From positions 1 to 12,453 of the forward strand of contig DATGIQ010000033.1 of the NCBI GenBank assembly GCA_035295665.1: DNA of 12,453 nucleotides. Direction: 5' to 3'. The position numbers and the translations under genes are program-made. Numbering within the stretch: position 1 is the stretch's first letter; each line of letters opens with the position of its first letter. Below the pieces are notes generated by a model. That model was not told the origin of the DNA, did not search any database, and was given only the letters and a program-made list of their open reading frames with translations. This document shows, in pieces, positions 1 to 8,083 of this stretch. This DNA comes from DATGIQ01 sp035295665. GTDB taxonomy: Bacteria > Planctomycetota > Planctomycetia > Gemmatales > Gemmataceae.

Positions 1-63
1 TACGAGGGGATGCCCGCGTTCTGGCGCGATGTGCTCGAAGGGCGAAATCCTGCAGGCTTGTAG
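1..63 (+). CDS. possible 3' end of an upstream gene (partial)
   Basis: Frame 1 is open from the window edge to a TAG at 61-63 and gives 20 residues that end in EGRNPAGL. The peptide looks protein-like, with an acidic/basic helix-type segment (FWRDVLEGRN). It ends 71 bp before priA, just before the putative priA promoter, as expected for the tail of an upstream gene. It is too short to assign a family, and another frame is also open here, so the call rests mainly on position and is tentative. Confidence 0.35.
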   Translation, partial: YEGMPAFWRDVLEGRNPAGL

Positions 64-122
64 GGAAAAAATACACCGACACGAATCGGCCAGCGAACAT
101 AGCAGTCCCTTTCCTCGGCAGA

Positions 123-128
123 TATACT
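123..128 (+). promoter_or_regulatory. putative -10 box of priA (leaderless arrangement)
   Basis: TATACT matches 5 of 6 positions of the sigma-70 -10 consensus. It ends 6 nt before the ATG at 135, so the predicted transcription start falls on or within a base or two of the start codon. No convincing -35 hexamer is visible 16-18 bp upstream, and no Shine-Dalgarno lies before the ATG. That fits a leaderless transcript, but the start site is inferred. Confidence 0.45.
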
Positions 129-134
129 ATATGT

Positions 135-2477
135 ATGAACAGTGCAGCCAATCTGCCGGGCTTTCTTCGGGACCCAGCCGTGAGTCAGCCGTCACAGCGT
201 GATCTTTTCGGGGACATGGAGGCTCCCGCCACGCCATCGTACACTCTGTTTGCCGACGTGGTCTTCGATCGGCCGCTCGATCATGCGTATAGTTATGCCG
301 TACCAGAGAGCTTGCAGGATGCCGTTGCGGTGGGCAAACGGCTGAAGGCACCCTTCGGTAGAGGGGACAAAGCGACGGTGGGCTACTGTGTCGGCCTGAG
401 CCAGACGCCGCCGGATCGTCCCGTCAAAGAGATCCTCCGTGTCCTGGATGAGGAAGCCCTCCTCACGCCAAACCTGATGCGTTTGACGCGGTGGATGGCG
501 GACTATTACCTCTGCGGGTGGGGACAAGTTCTCAATGCGGTGGTGCCCGCAGGTGCAAAACAGCAAGCCGGCACGCGGAACCTCATCGTGGTGGAGGCCG
601 TGCCCGAGAATCAATTACCGAATCCGGCCCCGGCTTTGTCCGCCAAACAAGCCGCAGCACTGGGGCAATTACGCGCGGCTGGCAAAGCGATGGAGATCCG
701 CCAGCTAGCCCGCGTCGCCCAGTGCGGCACGGGGCCGGTCCTCGCACTGACGGCGAAAGGACTGGCCCGGCGAACGGTACAGCGCGTCGATCGGTTCACC
801 GATGAACCGGAAGATATGGCTCCGGCCGAGGCACCGATCACACTCAACGCCGATCAGCTGGCAGCTTGGGCCCCCGTGGAACAGGCTCTCCATCAGGGCG
901 GGTTTCACGCATTCCTGCTCTATGGGGTGACCGGCAGCGGCAAAACTGAGATTTATCTTCGAGCCATCGAGGAAATTGTGAAGCAGGGCAAGGAAGCCAT
1001 CGTTCTCGTTCCAGAAATCAGTCTGACGCCGCAGACCATTCAGCGCTTTCGGGGCCGGTGCGGAGAAGTGGCAGTGCTGCATAGCCATCTGGGCGATGCG
1101 GAGCGGGGGGGACATTGGCGCCGAGTTGCCGGCGGCCACGTCCAGGTTGTGGTTGGGGCGCGAAGTGCCGTCTTTGCGCCGACCCGGCGGCTTGGCTTGA
1201 TCATCATCGATGAGGAGCACGAGGGGACATTCAAACAGGAGTCCACGCCGCGCTATCATGCCCGCGATGTGGCGGTGATGCGGGCCCGATTGGAAAACAT
1301 TCCCATTCTGATGGGCTCAGCAACTCCATCCCTGGAAAGCTGGCACAACGCCCAGCGGGAGCAGTACCGACTGCTGAGCCTTCCTAACCGGGTACTCGAC
1401 CGGGCGTTGCCGCACGTGGGGCTGATCGACCTTCGCCACGAGCGGCGCGGCGGGCGCCGATTTCATGCGCTCAGCCCCGCCCTTGAACGGGGGATGCGCG
1501 ATGCCCTTCGGGCCGGCGGGCAGATCATGCTGCTCCTCAATCGCCGGGGCTTTTCGACGCATGTGCACTGCCCGGCGTGTGGCTACGTGGAGAGCTGCCG
1601 TTTTTGCGACTTGGCGCTGACGCACCACCGCCAGCGGGCGATCATGTTGTGCCACTACTGTGGCTATGAGCAACAGCCTCCGGAACTTTGTCCGTCGTGT
1701 GGACAGACCGAAATCCGCTACCAGGGTCTGGGAACGGAGAAGCTGCAGGCTGAAATCGAAGAAAAGTTTCCCGGCATGGTCGTGCGGCGGATGGATAGCG
1801 ACAGCATGCGCCAACGCGGCAGCCATGGCCGAGTGTTGGCTGCGTTCCAGAAGGGTCTGATTCATATCTTGCTCGGCACGCAGATGATTGCCAAGGGGCT
1901 GGATTTCCCGAACGTCACGCTGGTCGGCGTGGTCAATGCCGATGTGGCTCTGCACATCCCTGATTTTCGGTCGGCGGAACGCACCTTCCAGCTCCTGTCG
2001 CAGGTTTCCGGCCGGACGGGTCGCGGCGCACAGGGTGGGCGCGTCCTGATCCAGACGTTCAGCCCGGATCATCCGTGCATTGCCTTGGCGGCCACACATG
2101 ATTACACGCGTTTCGTCGCCACGGAGCTCACCCATCGCCGAGCCCATAACTACCCGCCCTATGAACGATTGGTCCGCCTCATCATCCGTAGCCGAACCCA
2201 GCAAGCCGGTGCCGACTTCGCAGAACGATTGGCGGGAGCGTTCCATTTGGCCATGCAGGGCTTGGGCTCGTCGGCGACACCCGATGCGTCGCTCCGCCTG
2301 CTGGGCCCGGCGGAAGCGCCCGTCTTTCGCTTGAAAGGCTACTACCGCTTTCACTTTCAACTTCAATCGGCGAGTGCCGCTGCCTTGCACCAGCTTCTAC
2401 GCAATGTGTTGCCCGCGGTGCGTCCCCCAGCGGACGTGGAATTCACCGTCGACGTCGATCCCTTGAATATGCTTTGA
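135..2477 (+). CDS. priA: primosomal replication-restart helicase PriA
   Basis: PriA is a cytoplasmic SF2 3'-5' DNA helicase that recognises stalled forks and D-loops and starts reloading of the replicative helicase. The 780-residue product has an N-terminal 3'-DNA-binding/winged-helix region (about 35-235). The helicase core has Walker A GVTGSGKT at 264-271, DEEH at 359-362, a GSATPS motif III, GTQMIAKGLDF from 581 and QVSGRTGRG at 623-631. The eight cysteines that bind two zinc ions sit between the helicase lobes at 479, 482, 488, 491, 506, 509, 519 and 522. The C-terminal PriA domain is complete, so nothing looks broken. The first in-frame ATG (135) is preferred because residues 21-25 (QRDLF) precede the alternative ATG at 216 and may be functional. 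No SD is present, but a TATACT box lies directly upstream. The protein is slightly longer than E. coli PriA (about 730 residues), largely through this N-terminal tail. Confidence 0.97.
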   Translation: MNSAANLPGFLRDPAVSQPSQRDLFGDMEAPATPSYTLFADVVFDRPLDHAYSYAVPESLQDAVAVGKRLKAPFGRGDKATVGYCVGLSQTPPDRPVKEILRVLDEEALLTPNLMRLTRWMADYYLCGWGQVLNAVVPAGAKQQAGTRNLIVVEAVPENQLPNPAPALSAKQAAALGQLRAAGKAMEIRQLARVAQCGTGPVLALTAKGLARRTVQRVDRFTDEPEDMAPAEAPITLNADQLAAWAPVEQALHQGGFHAFLLYGVTGSGKTEIYLRAIEEIVKQGKEAIVLVPEISLTPQTIQRFRGRCGEVAVLHSHLGDAERGGHWRRVAGGHVQVVVGARSAVFAPTRRLGLIIIDEEHEGTFKQESTPRYHARDVAVMRARLENIPILMGSATPSLESWHNAQREQYRLLSLPNRVLDRALPHVGLIDLRHERRGGRRFHALSPALERGMRDALRAGGQIMLLLNRRGFSTHVHCPACGYVESCRFCDLALTHHRQRAIMLCHYCGYEQQPPELCPSCGQTEIRYQGLGTEKLQAEIEEKFPGMVVRRMDSDSMRQRGSHGRVLAAFQKGLIHILLGTQMIAKGLDFPNVTLVGVVNADVALHIPDFRSAERTFQLLSQVSGRTGRGAQGGRVLIQTFSPDHPCIALAATHDYTRFVATELTHRRAHNYPPYERLVRLIIRSRTQQAGADFAERLAGAFHLAMQGLGSSATPDASLRLLGPAEAPVFRLKGYYRFHFQLQSASAAALHQLLRNVLPAVRPPADVEFTVDVDPLNML

Positions 2478-2486
2478 TACCTGGTC

Positions 2487-2519
2487 GTTTCGCGGCAGTT
2501 GGCAGAATCGCCGCTAAAC
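2487..2519 (+). terminator. stem-loop after priA, possible terminator
   Basis: Nine bases after the priA stop, GTTTCGCGGC (2487-2496) pairs with GCCGCTAAAC (2510-2519) with one internal mismatch, around a 13-nt loop. No T-run follows, so it is not a classical intrinsic terminator. It could be a factor-dependent terminator or an mRNA 3'-end stabiliser that separates priA from the protease gene. Confidence 0.4.
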
Positions 2520-2605
2520 CGATTAACGTATGAGGCATACAATCTACCGTGTGGTCCCTGTCCTCTCCTGCTTCGCGGCTACGAGGCTGTCACCGAGCGC
2601 GCATC

Positions 2606-3859
2606 ATGAACCATCGTCCTCTCTTTCTCGGCAGACCGGTACGGTTGTTTCTTTACCTGGCCGCGGCCTTCGCCACGGGAATGTTCGTCGAGAAGGCTGG
2701 CTACCTCCTGACGCCGTACGCCTACACGCCGCCGGGCCTGGGGAAAACGTTCGCTCCTTTTTGGGAAACCTGGGCCCTGGTGAAGCAGCACTACGTCGAT
2801 CGCAAGGCCATTAATGCTCACCACATGACCCAAGGGGCCATCACTGGAATGTTGGCGTCCCTGGGGGATTTCGGCCACACGACGTACCTCACGCATGAAG
2901 AGCTGGAGCAAATGAAGGGAGGTTTGGCCGGTCAGTTCGAGGGGATCGGCGCACGCTTGGGGATTCGCAAGCGGCAACCGATCGTGGTGTATACATTTCC
3001 CGGTTCGCCCGCGCGGGCTGCAGGGTTGCGGCGCGGGGATGTTCTCCTGGAAGTCAACGGCAGGAGCGTGGCCGGTCTGCCGGTAGAACGCATCGCTGCC
3101 CTGGTGCGTGGACCCGCCGGCGGTGTGGTGCACCTCCGCATCGCTCGGGAGGGAACGGCCGGACCGCTTGATCTCAATATCACCCGCGGCAAGGTCGATG
3201 TTCCCGATGTAAGCTGGCATGTTTTACCGGCTGTACCGATCGCCCACGTGGCCATCGAAAACTTTGGCGAAAAGGCACATGCCCAGCTCCTGGCGGCTCT
3301 GGAACACAGCCAGGCACAGGGGGTTCGGGCCCTGATCGTGGACGTGCGCGGAAATCCCGGCGGATTGAAAGACCAGGCCGTGGCCGTCACGAGCGAATTC
3401 TTGAAGGGTGGAAATGTCTTCATGGAACAGGATTCCGAGGGGGCGCGGACCGAAATCCCTGTCGAACCAGGTGGCCACGCGACCGACATCCCCATCGTCG
3501 TCTTGATTGACGAAGGGACAGCTAGCTCGGCAGAAATCTTCGCCGGAGCCATCCAGGACCACCACCGCGGCAAGCTCGTCGGGGCCCGCACCTTTGGAAC
3601 AGGGACCGTGTTGCAGCCGTTCGGCTTAAGTGACGGTTCCGCCGTGCTCCTGGCTGTGACCGAATGGCTGACGCCCAATGGCCGGCAAATCTGGCACAAA
3701 GGGATTTCCCCCGATGTGGAAGTGGCCCTGCCGGAAGGCGCTTCAATTCTCCTGCCGGAAACGGAGGGGGACCTGGATGCGGCGTCCTTGGCCAAGAGCG
3801 ACGATGCACAACTTCTCAAGGCATTGGACTTGCTGAAGAAACAGATTCAAGAGGACTAG
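2606..3859 (+). CDS. S41 family carboxyl-terminal processing protease (CtpA-like), PDZ domain, membrane-anchored
   Basis: CtpA/Prc-type proteases cleave exported or envelope proteins near their C-termini outside the cytoplasm. From the ATG at 2606 the product has 417 residues: a short basic N-terminus, one hydrophobic signal-anchor (about 12-32), a helical pre-PDZ segment, a PDZ domain (about 112-190; SPARAAGLRRGDVLLEVNG) and the S41 core. The core contains VRGNPGG near 247 and DEGTASSAEIFAGA, with the likely nucleophile Ser307. The residue 25 positions on, where E. coli Prc has its catalytic Lys, is Thr332 (TFGTGTVLQ), so the classical Ser-Lys dyad is not intact. The family's C-terminal EWLTPNGR...KGISPDVEV is present. 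No clear SD precedes 2606. A GTG at 2549 in the same frame would add 19 residues and sits 6 nt after a TACAAT box, so the start is uncertain. The fold assignment is firm; proteolytic activity is not. Confidence 0.9.
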   Translation: MNHRPLFLGRPVRLFLYLAAAFATGMFVEKAGYLLTPYAYTPPGLGKTFAPFWETWALVKQHYVDRKAINAHHMTQGAITGMLASLGDFGHTTYLTHEELEQMKGGLAGQFEGIGARLGIRKRQPIVVYTFPGSPARAAGLRRGDVLLEVNGRSVAGLPVERIAALVRGPAGGVVHLRIAREGTAGPLDLNITRGKVDVPDVSWHVLPAVPIAHVAIENFGEKAHAQLLAALEHSQAQGVRALIVDVRGNPGGLKDQAVAVTSEFLKGGNVFMEQDSEGARTEIPVEPGGHATDIPIVVLIDEGTASSAEIFAGAIQDHHRGKLVGARTFGTGTVLQPFGLSDGSAVLLAVTEWLTPNGRQIWHKGISPDVEVALPEGASILLPETEGDLDAASLAKSDDAQLLKALDLLKKQIQED

Positions 3860-3887
3860 CCGCGGCCAATAAAGCGTGAATCCCCAC

Positions 3888-3916
3888 TGCACACGCCCAA
3901 CGGTTCGGGCTATGAT
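3888..3916 (+). promoter_or_regulatory. putative sigma-70 promoter of the cytochrome/DUF1549-DUF1501 pair
   Basis: TGCACA (3888-3893, 4 of 6 with TTGACA) is followed after 17 bp by TATGAT (3911-3916, 5 of 6 with TATAAT). The predicted start near 3923 lies about 64 nt before the preferred ATG at 3987. If real, it excludes the upstream in-frame GTG at 3876 as the start. This is inferred from hexamer matches only. Confidence 0.4.
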
Positions 3917-3986
3917 AAGGGGCGGGGACAACCGACCTGCCGATGTCCTCGCCTGCCATTGCACAACCCGCCTGCCGGAAGATGGG

Positions 3987-6329
3987 ATGAATCGCTTCAT
4001 GAGATCCACCGACCTGAGCTCCTGGTTGCTAACCGTAGTTGGACTGATTTTTAGCGCCGCAGTAGCTCATGCCGAGGCACCTGCGCCGCAAGCGCAGGCG
4101 ATCGAGTTTTTCGAAACCCAGGTGCGGCCGATCCTGGTCGAGAATTGTTACTCCTGCCACGGTCCAGAAAAGCAAAAGGCGGGACTCCGCCTCGATTCAC
4201 GCTCGGCTCTCCTGAAGGGAAGCGAAACCGGGCCGGTGATCATACCCGGCAAACCCGGCGAAAGCATCCTCATCCGGGCGATTCGCCAGGAGGGGGACGT
4301 GAAGATGCCGCCCAAGGGAAAACTTCCCGAAGCTGCGATTGCCGCGCTGACCACCTGGGTCGAGCTGGGTGTCCCCTGGACGAAGACTTCGGGAAAGGTC
4401 GAAGCCAAAACGGAGGTCGATGCGATCGCAGAAGCACGGAAGAGTCATTGGGCATTTCGCCCTGTCCGGAAACCTCCTGTTCCTGTGGTCCAGAATGAGA
4501 CCTGGACGCAGACTCCCGTCGACTGCTTCATCCTGGCGGGACTTGAGGCAAAAGGCCTCCAGCCGGCGGACCGGGCGGAGCGCCGGACTTTGATTCGTCG
4601 AGCGACCTTCGACCTCGTTGGTTTGCCGCCGACGCCTGACGAAGTGGCGGCCTTTGAGGCGGACGGGTCGCCGGAGGCGTTTGCCAAGGTGGTCGACCGT
4701 TTGCTGGCCTCGCCTCACTACGGCGAACGCTGGGGCCGGCACTGGCTTGATGTGGCCCGGTACGCCGATACCAAGGGCTATCTCTTTACCGAGGAACGGC
4801 GGTATCCCTTCGCCTACACTTACCGCGATTACGTCATCCGCGCGTTCAACGAAGATCTTCCGTACGACCAGTTCATCATTCAGCAACTCGCGGCGGATAG
4901 CCTCGCACTTGGAGACGACAAGCGTCCCTTGGCGGCGATGGGCTTCCTGACATTGGGCCGGCGTTTTCTGAACAACGTTTCCGATATTATCGATGACCGC
5001 ATTGATGTCGTATCACGCGGCTTGATGGGGCTGACCGTGGGCTGCGCCCGTTGCCACGATCACAAGTTTGATCCGATCCCGACCAAGGATTATTACTCGC
5101 TGTATGGCGTCTTCGCCAGCTCAGTCGAGCCGCGCGACCTGCCAGTGATCATGGACCCCGCACCGAGCGATGCCTATCGGGCTTTCGAGAAGGAACTCGC
5201 CGCCTTGCAGCGCGATGTCGCGGACTACCAGAAGGAGCATCAATCCGAGCTGCAAAGCGGCAACCGGAAGTTTCGCGATGAGCTGCGCAAGAAGCAAAAC
5301 AAGGTCGAACAGCTCAAAGTAACGCATCCGGGCTCGCCGCCGCGGGCTATGGCGCTCACGGATGCGGCGCAGCCAGTCGAGCCGCACGTCCTGGTGCGTG
5401 GCAATCCGAGGAATCGGGGCGAGGCGGTGCCGCGGCAGTTCCTGGCCGTGCTTTCCGGCCCCCAGCGCAAGCCATTTACACACGGCAGCGGCCGGCTCGA
5501 TTTGGCTCAGGCAATTGCCAGCCGGAACAATCCGCTGACGGCCCGAGTGATGGTCAATCGTATCTGGCAACACCACTTCGGCGCAGGGCTGGTGCGCACT
5601 CCGGGAGATTTCGGCTTGCGCGGCGAACCGCCCACGCATCCCGAGCTGCTCGATTTCCTGGCCGCGACGTTTATGGAAAATGGTTGGTCGATCAAGAAAC
5701 TACACCGGCTGATCCTGCTCTCGAGCGTTTACCAGCAGAGCAGCACGGCGTCCCCGCGTGCCCAGGAGATCGATCCTGACAATCGATGGTGGACGCGGAT
5801 GAACCGCCAGCGGCTGGAATTTGAAGCCCTGCGCGATACCTTGTTGGCAGTCGCGGGACACCTCGATGAGACCCTGGGCGGCAGAGCGGTCGAATTGACG
5901 AGTGCGCCGTTCCGCACGCGGCGCTCTGTGTATGGCTTCATCGATCGGCAGAATTTGCCGGGGCTATTCCGGACATTCGATTTCGCCAATCCCGATACAA
6001 CCACGGCCCAACGGCATATCACCACGGTACCGCAGCAAGCGCTCTTCCTCATGAACAGTCCATTCGTGATTGAACAGGCCCGGCATCTCATGCAGCGTCC
6101 CGATGTCCAGGGGCGCCGCGACCCCAGGGATCGCATTTCGTTCCTGTACCGGCTTCTGTATGGACGCGACCCGGACGCCGCGGAGATCACGCTTGGCCAG
6201 CGCTTTCTGGAGACGGCGGATGAGGACGATCCTGAGCGGGAAGAGTCCCCACCCGGCCGACATCTGACGGCCTGGGAGGCCTATGTCCAGGCGCTCTTGC
6301 TCGGCAATGAACTGGTCTTTATTGATTGA
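3987..6329 (+). CDS. exported planctomycete cytochrome c-like (PSCyt1) / DUF1549 (PSCyt2) / DUF1553 (PSD1) protein
   Basis: This 780-residue protein belongs to a large family that is characteristic of planctomycetes. Its biochemical role is not established, but it is usually encoded next to a DUF1501 protein, as here. The order is: a Sec signal peptide (about 1-30, hydrophobic WLLTVVGLIFSAAVA), a cytochrome-like PSCyt1 domain with a heme-binding CYSCH at 54-58, DUF1549 (about 175-380; RRATFDLVGLPPTP and a second CxxCH at 353-357 followed by DHKFDPIP), a charged coiled-coil linker (about 397-445) and DUF1553 (about 505-755; NPLTARVMVNRIW). A covalent heme at 54-58 and extracytoplasmic action are inferred. 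The ATG at 3987 is preferred over the upstream GTG at 3876 because it places the signal peptide at the N-terminus and has GGAAG 5 nt upstream. The C-terminus is complete, although the protein is shorter than many family members. Confidence 0.93.
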   Translation: MNRFMRSTDLSSWLLTVVGLIFSAAVAHAEAPAPQAQAIEFFETQVRPILVENCYSCHGPEKQKAGLRLDSRSALLKGSETGPVIIPGKPGESILIRAIRQEGDVKMPPKGKLPEAAIAALTTWVELGVPWTKTSGKVEAKTEVDAIAEARKSHWAFRPVRKPPVPVVQNETWTQTPVDCFILAGLEAKGLQPADRAERRTLIRRATFDLVGLPPTPDEVAAFEADGSPEAFAKVVDRLLASPHYGERWGRHWLDVARYADTKGYLFTEERRYPFAYTYRDYVIRAFNEDLPYDQFIIQQLAADSLALGDDKRPLAAMGFLTLGRRFLNNVSDIIDDRIDVVSRGLMGLTVGCARCHDHKFDPIPTKDYYSLYGVFASSVEPRDLPVIMDPAPSDAYRAFEKELAALQRDVADYQKEHQSELQSGNRKFRDELRKKQNKVEQLKVTHPGSPPRAMALTDAAQPVEPHVLVRGNPRNRGEAVPRQFLAVLSGPQRKPFTHGSGRLDLAQAIASRNNPLTARVMVNRIWQHHFGAGLVRTPGDFGLRGEPPTHPELLDFLAATFMENGWSIKKLHRLILLSSVYQQSSTASPRAQEIDPDNRWWTRMNRQRLEFEALRDTLLAVAGHLDETLGGRAVELTSAPFRTRRSVYGFIDRQNLPGLFRTFDFANPDTTTAQRHITTVPQQALFLMNSPFVIEQARHLMQRPDVQGRRDPRDRISFLYRLLYGRDPDAAEITLGQRFLETADEDDPEREESPPGRHLTAWEAYVQALLLGNELVFID

Positions 6330-6368
6330 AGGGCCAGGCGGAATCGACCAGTGCGCCTGGGGAACAGG

Positions 6369-7811
6369 ATGAACGCAATGTCTACTCTTCAACCGTTGAC
6401 GCGGCGTCAGGTATTGTGCCGATGCGGCATGGGTTTGGGTGCAGTTGGACTGAGCACCTTGTTGCAGGAGTGTGGCTTTCTATCCAAGGCCGAGGCGGCG
6501 ACGAGCTTGCATCCCCTCGCGCCGCGTTCGCCACATTTCCCGGCCAAAGCCAAGCGCGTGATCCACCTGTTTATGAATGGCGGTCCGTCGCATGTCGATA
6601 CCTTCGATCCGAAACCGGCCCTGCTGAAATATGCTGGGAAACCGCTGCCTTCCCCAAATCTCCGCACCGAACGCAAGACCGGAGCTGCTTTCCCTTCACC
6701 CTTCCGGTTCCAGAAGTACGGCCAAAGCGGTATCGAAGTCAGCGAGATCTTTCCTCATGTGGCCGCGGCCATCGATGATATTGCCGTGATCCGCTCCATG
6801 CACGCCGATGTGCCCAACCATGAGCCGTCGTTGATGCTTATGAACTGTGGCGAAGCACGCCTGGTTCGCCCGAGTCTCGGCTCGTGGGTGACCTACGGAT
6901 TGGGAAGCGAAAACCAAAACCTGCCCGGTTTTATTGCGATGTGCCCCGGCGGGTACCCGATCCAGGAAACGCAGAATTGGCAATCCGCTTTTTTGCCCGG
7001 CGTGTACCAGGGCAACTACATCGATACCCGGTACACGGACATCGAGAAACTCATCGAGAACATCAAGAACAAGTTTCTCGCTCCGCAGGAGCAACGTCAG
7101 CAGCTCGATCTCCTACGGCAGCTGAATGAACGCCACCTAGAACAGCGGCAACAAGAGGCCCCGCTGGAAGCGCGGCTCCAGTCCTTCGAGCTGGCTTACC
7201 GGATGCAAATGGAGGCCAGCGACGCGTTCGATGTCAGCAAAGAACCGCAGGCAGTCCGCCAACTGTACGGACCCGGTACTCAAGCTCGTCAATTACTGAT
7301 TGCTCGCCGGCTCCTGGAGCGGGGCGTTCGCTTTGTTCAGGTCTGGCACGGCGCGGGACAACCGTGGGACAGCCATGACGACCTGGAGATCAACCATCGC
7401 CGGCTGGCAAAAGAGTGTGACCAGGCAATTGGCGCGCTGCTCAGCGACCTCAAGCAACGGGGCATGCTGGAGAGCACGTTGGTGATCTGGGGAGGGGAGT
7501 TCGGCCGTACACCCACCGTGGAACTGCCGACCCCGGGTGCCAACGCCGGCAAGATCAATGGCCGCGACCACAATCACTACGGTTTCAGCATGTGGTTGGC
7601 CGGCGGAGGAGTCAAAGGGGGACAAGTTTACGGGTCCACCGACGAGTCTGGCTTCCAGGCCGTCGAGGACAAGGTTCATGTCCACGATCTGCACGCCACG
7701 ATTCTTTGGCTTTTGGGCTTTGATCACGAAAAACTCACCTACCGGTACGCCGGCCGGGACTTCCGCCTCACCGATGTGCATGGCCGAGTCGTCCATGAAC
7801 TGATTGCGTAG
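6369..7811 (+). CDS. Tat-exported DUF1501 protein (alkaline phosphatase/sulfatase-like fold)
   Basis: The 480-residue product starts with a twin-arginine signal (Arg12-Arg13 in LTRRQVLCRCG, then the hydrophobic GMGLGAVGLSTLL), which predicts export of a folded, perhaps metal-containing protein. DUF1501 belongs to the alkaline-phosphatase-like superfamily. Conserved features are NGGPSHVDTFDPKP from residue 70, GGEFGRTP at 375-382 and GRDHNHYGFSMWLAGGG from 398, whose Asp/His residues probably bind metal. The substrate is unknown. It starts 39 bp after the cytochrome/DUF1549 gene with no terminator between, so the two are probably one operon and may act together outside the cytoplasm. The ATG at 6369 is preceded by GGGGA at 5-nt spacing. 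A second ATG at 6378 is also possible, and the in-frame GTG at 6351 is less likely. Confidence 0.93.
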   Translation: MNAMSTLQPLTRRQVLCRCGMGLGAVGLSTLLQECGFLSKAEAATSLHPLAPRSPHFPAKAKRVIHLFMNGGPSHVDTFDPKPALLKYAGKPLPSPNLRTERKTGAAFPSPFRFQKYGQSGIEVSEIFPHVAAAIDDIAVIRSMHADVPNHEPSLMLMNCGEARLVRPSLGSWVTYGLGSENQNLPGFIAMCPGGYPIQETQNWQSAFLPGVYQGNYIDTRYTDIEKLIENIKNKFLAPQEQRQQLDLLRQLNERHLEQRQQEAPLEARLQSFELAYRMQMEASDAFDVSKEPQAVRQLYGPGTQARQLLIARRLLERGVRFVQVWHGAGQPWDSHDDLEINHRRLAKECDQAIGALLSDLKQRGMLESTLVIWGGEFGRTPTVELPTPGANAGKINGRDHNHYGFSMWLAGGGVKGGQVYGSTDESGFQAVEDKVHVHDLHATILWLLGFDHEKLTYRYAGRDFRLTDVHGRVVHELIA

Positions 7812-8027
7812 TTGCAGACGGCGAAGGCTTGACGCCGCTCTGGCTGGCGTGTGAACGTTTCGTGGCAATTCTCGGAACTGGGCGAAATCTGCGCAGAAAT
7901 CGTCCCGACTCAAGGGCTAACGGCTTCAATCGTTTCCGCCGCGAAGAAAAAATCATGTCCCGCGGGGAAAACGACCGACTTTGTTTGAGAAAACTCATCA
8001 GGGGCTCTTTTCCTGCGCATTAGCGGT
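7812..8027. other. intergenic region without a recognised gene
   Basis: This stretch follows the DUF1501 gene. A weak 5-bp hairpin (CGGCG 7819-7823 with CGCCG 7833-7837) has no T-run. A perfect 10-bp palindrome TCTGCGCAGA lies at 7888-7897, 131 bp upstream of the next gene's promoter, and could be a protein site. A 64-codon open frame (7829-8023) is rich in Arg, matches no family I know and is not supported as a gene. Confidence 0.5.
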
Positions 8028-8036
8028 TGTTATAAT
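8028..8036 (+). promoter_or_regulatory. extended -10 promoter of the small zinc-ribbon gene
   Basis: TGTTATAAT combines a perfect TATAAT (8031-8036) with the upstream TG of an extended -10 element. The region 17 bp upstream is only T-rich (TTTTCC at 8008-8013), which suits an extended -10 promoter that does not need a strong -35. The predicted start near 8043 gives a leader of about 40 nt. Confidence 0.6.
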
Positions 8037-8083
8037 CTTCTCTGCCCATCGTCTTCTCTTTTTCCCAGAATGGAGGCCCGGCC

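Noticed and set aside
1317..2390. 357-codon minus-strand frame inside priA
   Set aside because: It lies opposite the conserved PriA helicase and zinc motifs, has no family features, and is a shadow of GC-rich codons.
3876..3986. Upstream GTG start for the cytochrome/DUF1549 gene
   Set aside because: It would put 37 non-signal residues before a good signal peptide, and a likely promoter overlaps this stretch.
7829..8023. 64-codon + strand frame in the gap before the zinc-ribbon gene
   Set aside because: It has no ribosome site, an Arg-rich unfamiliar composition, and it ends just before the extended -10 promoter.
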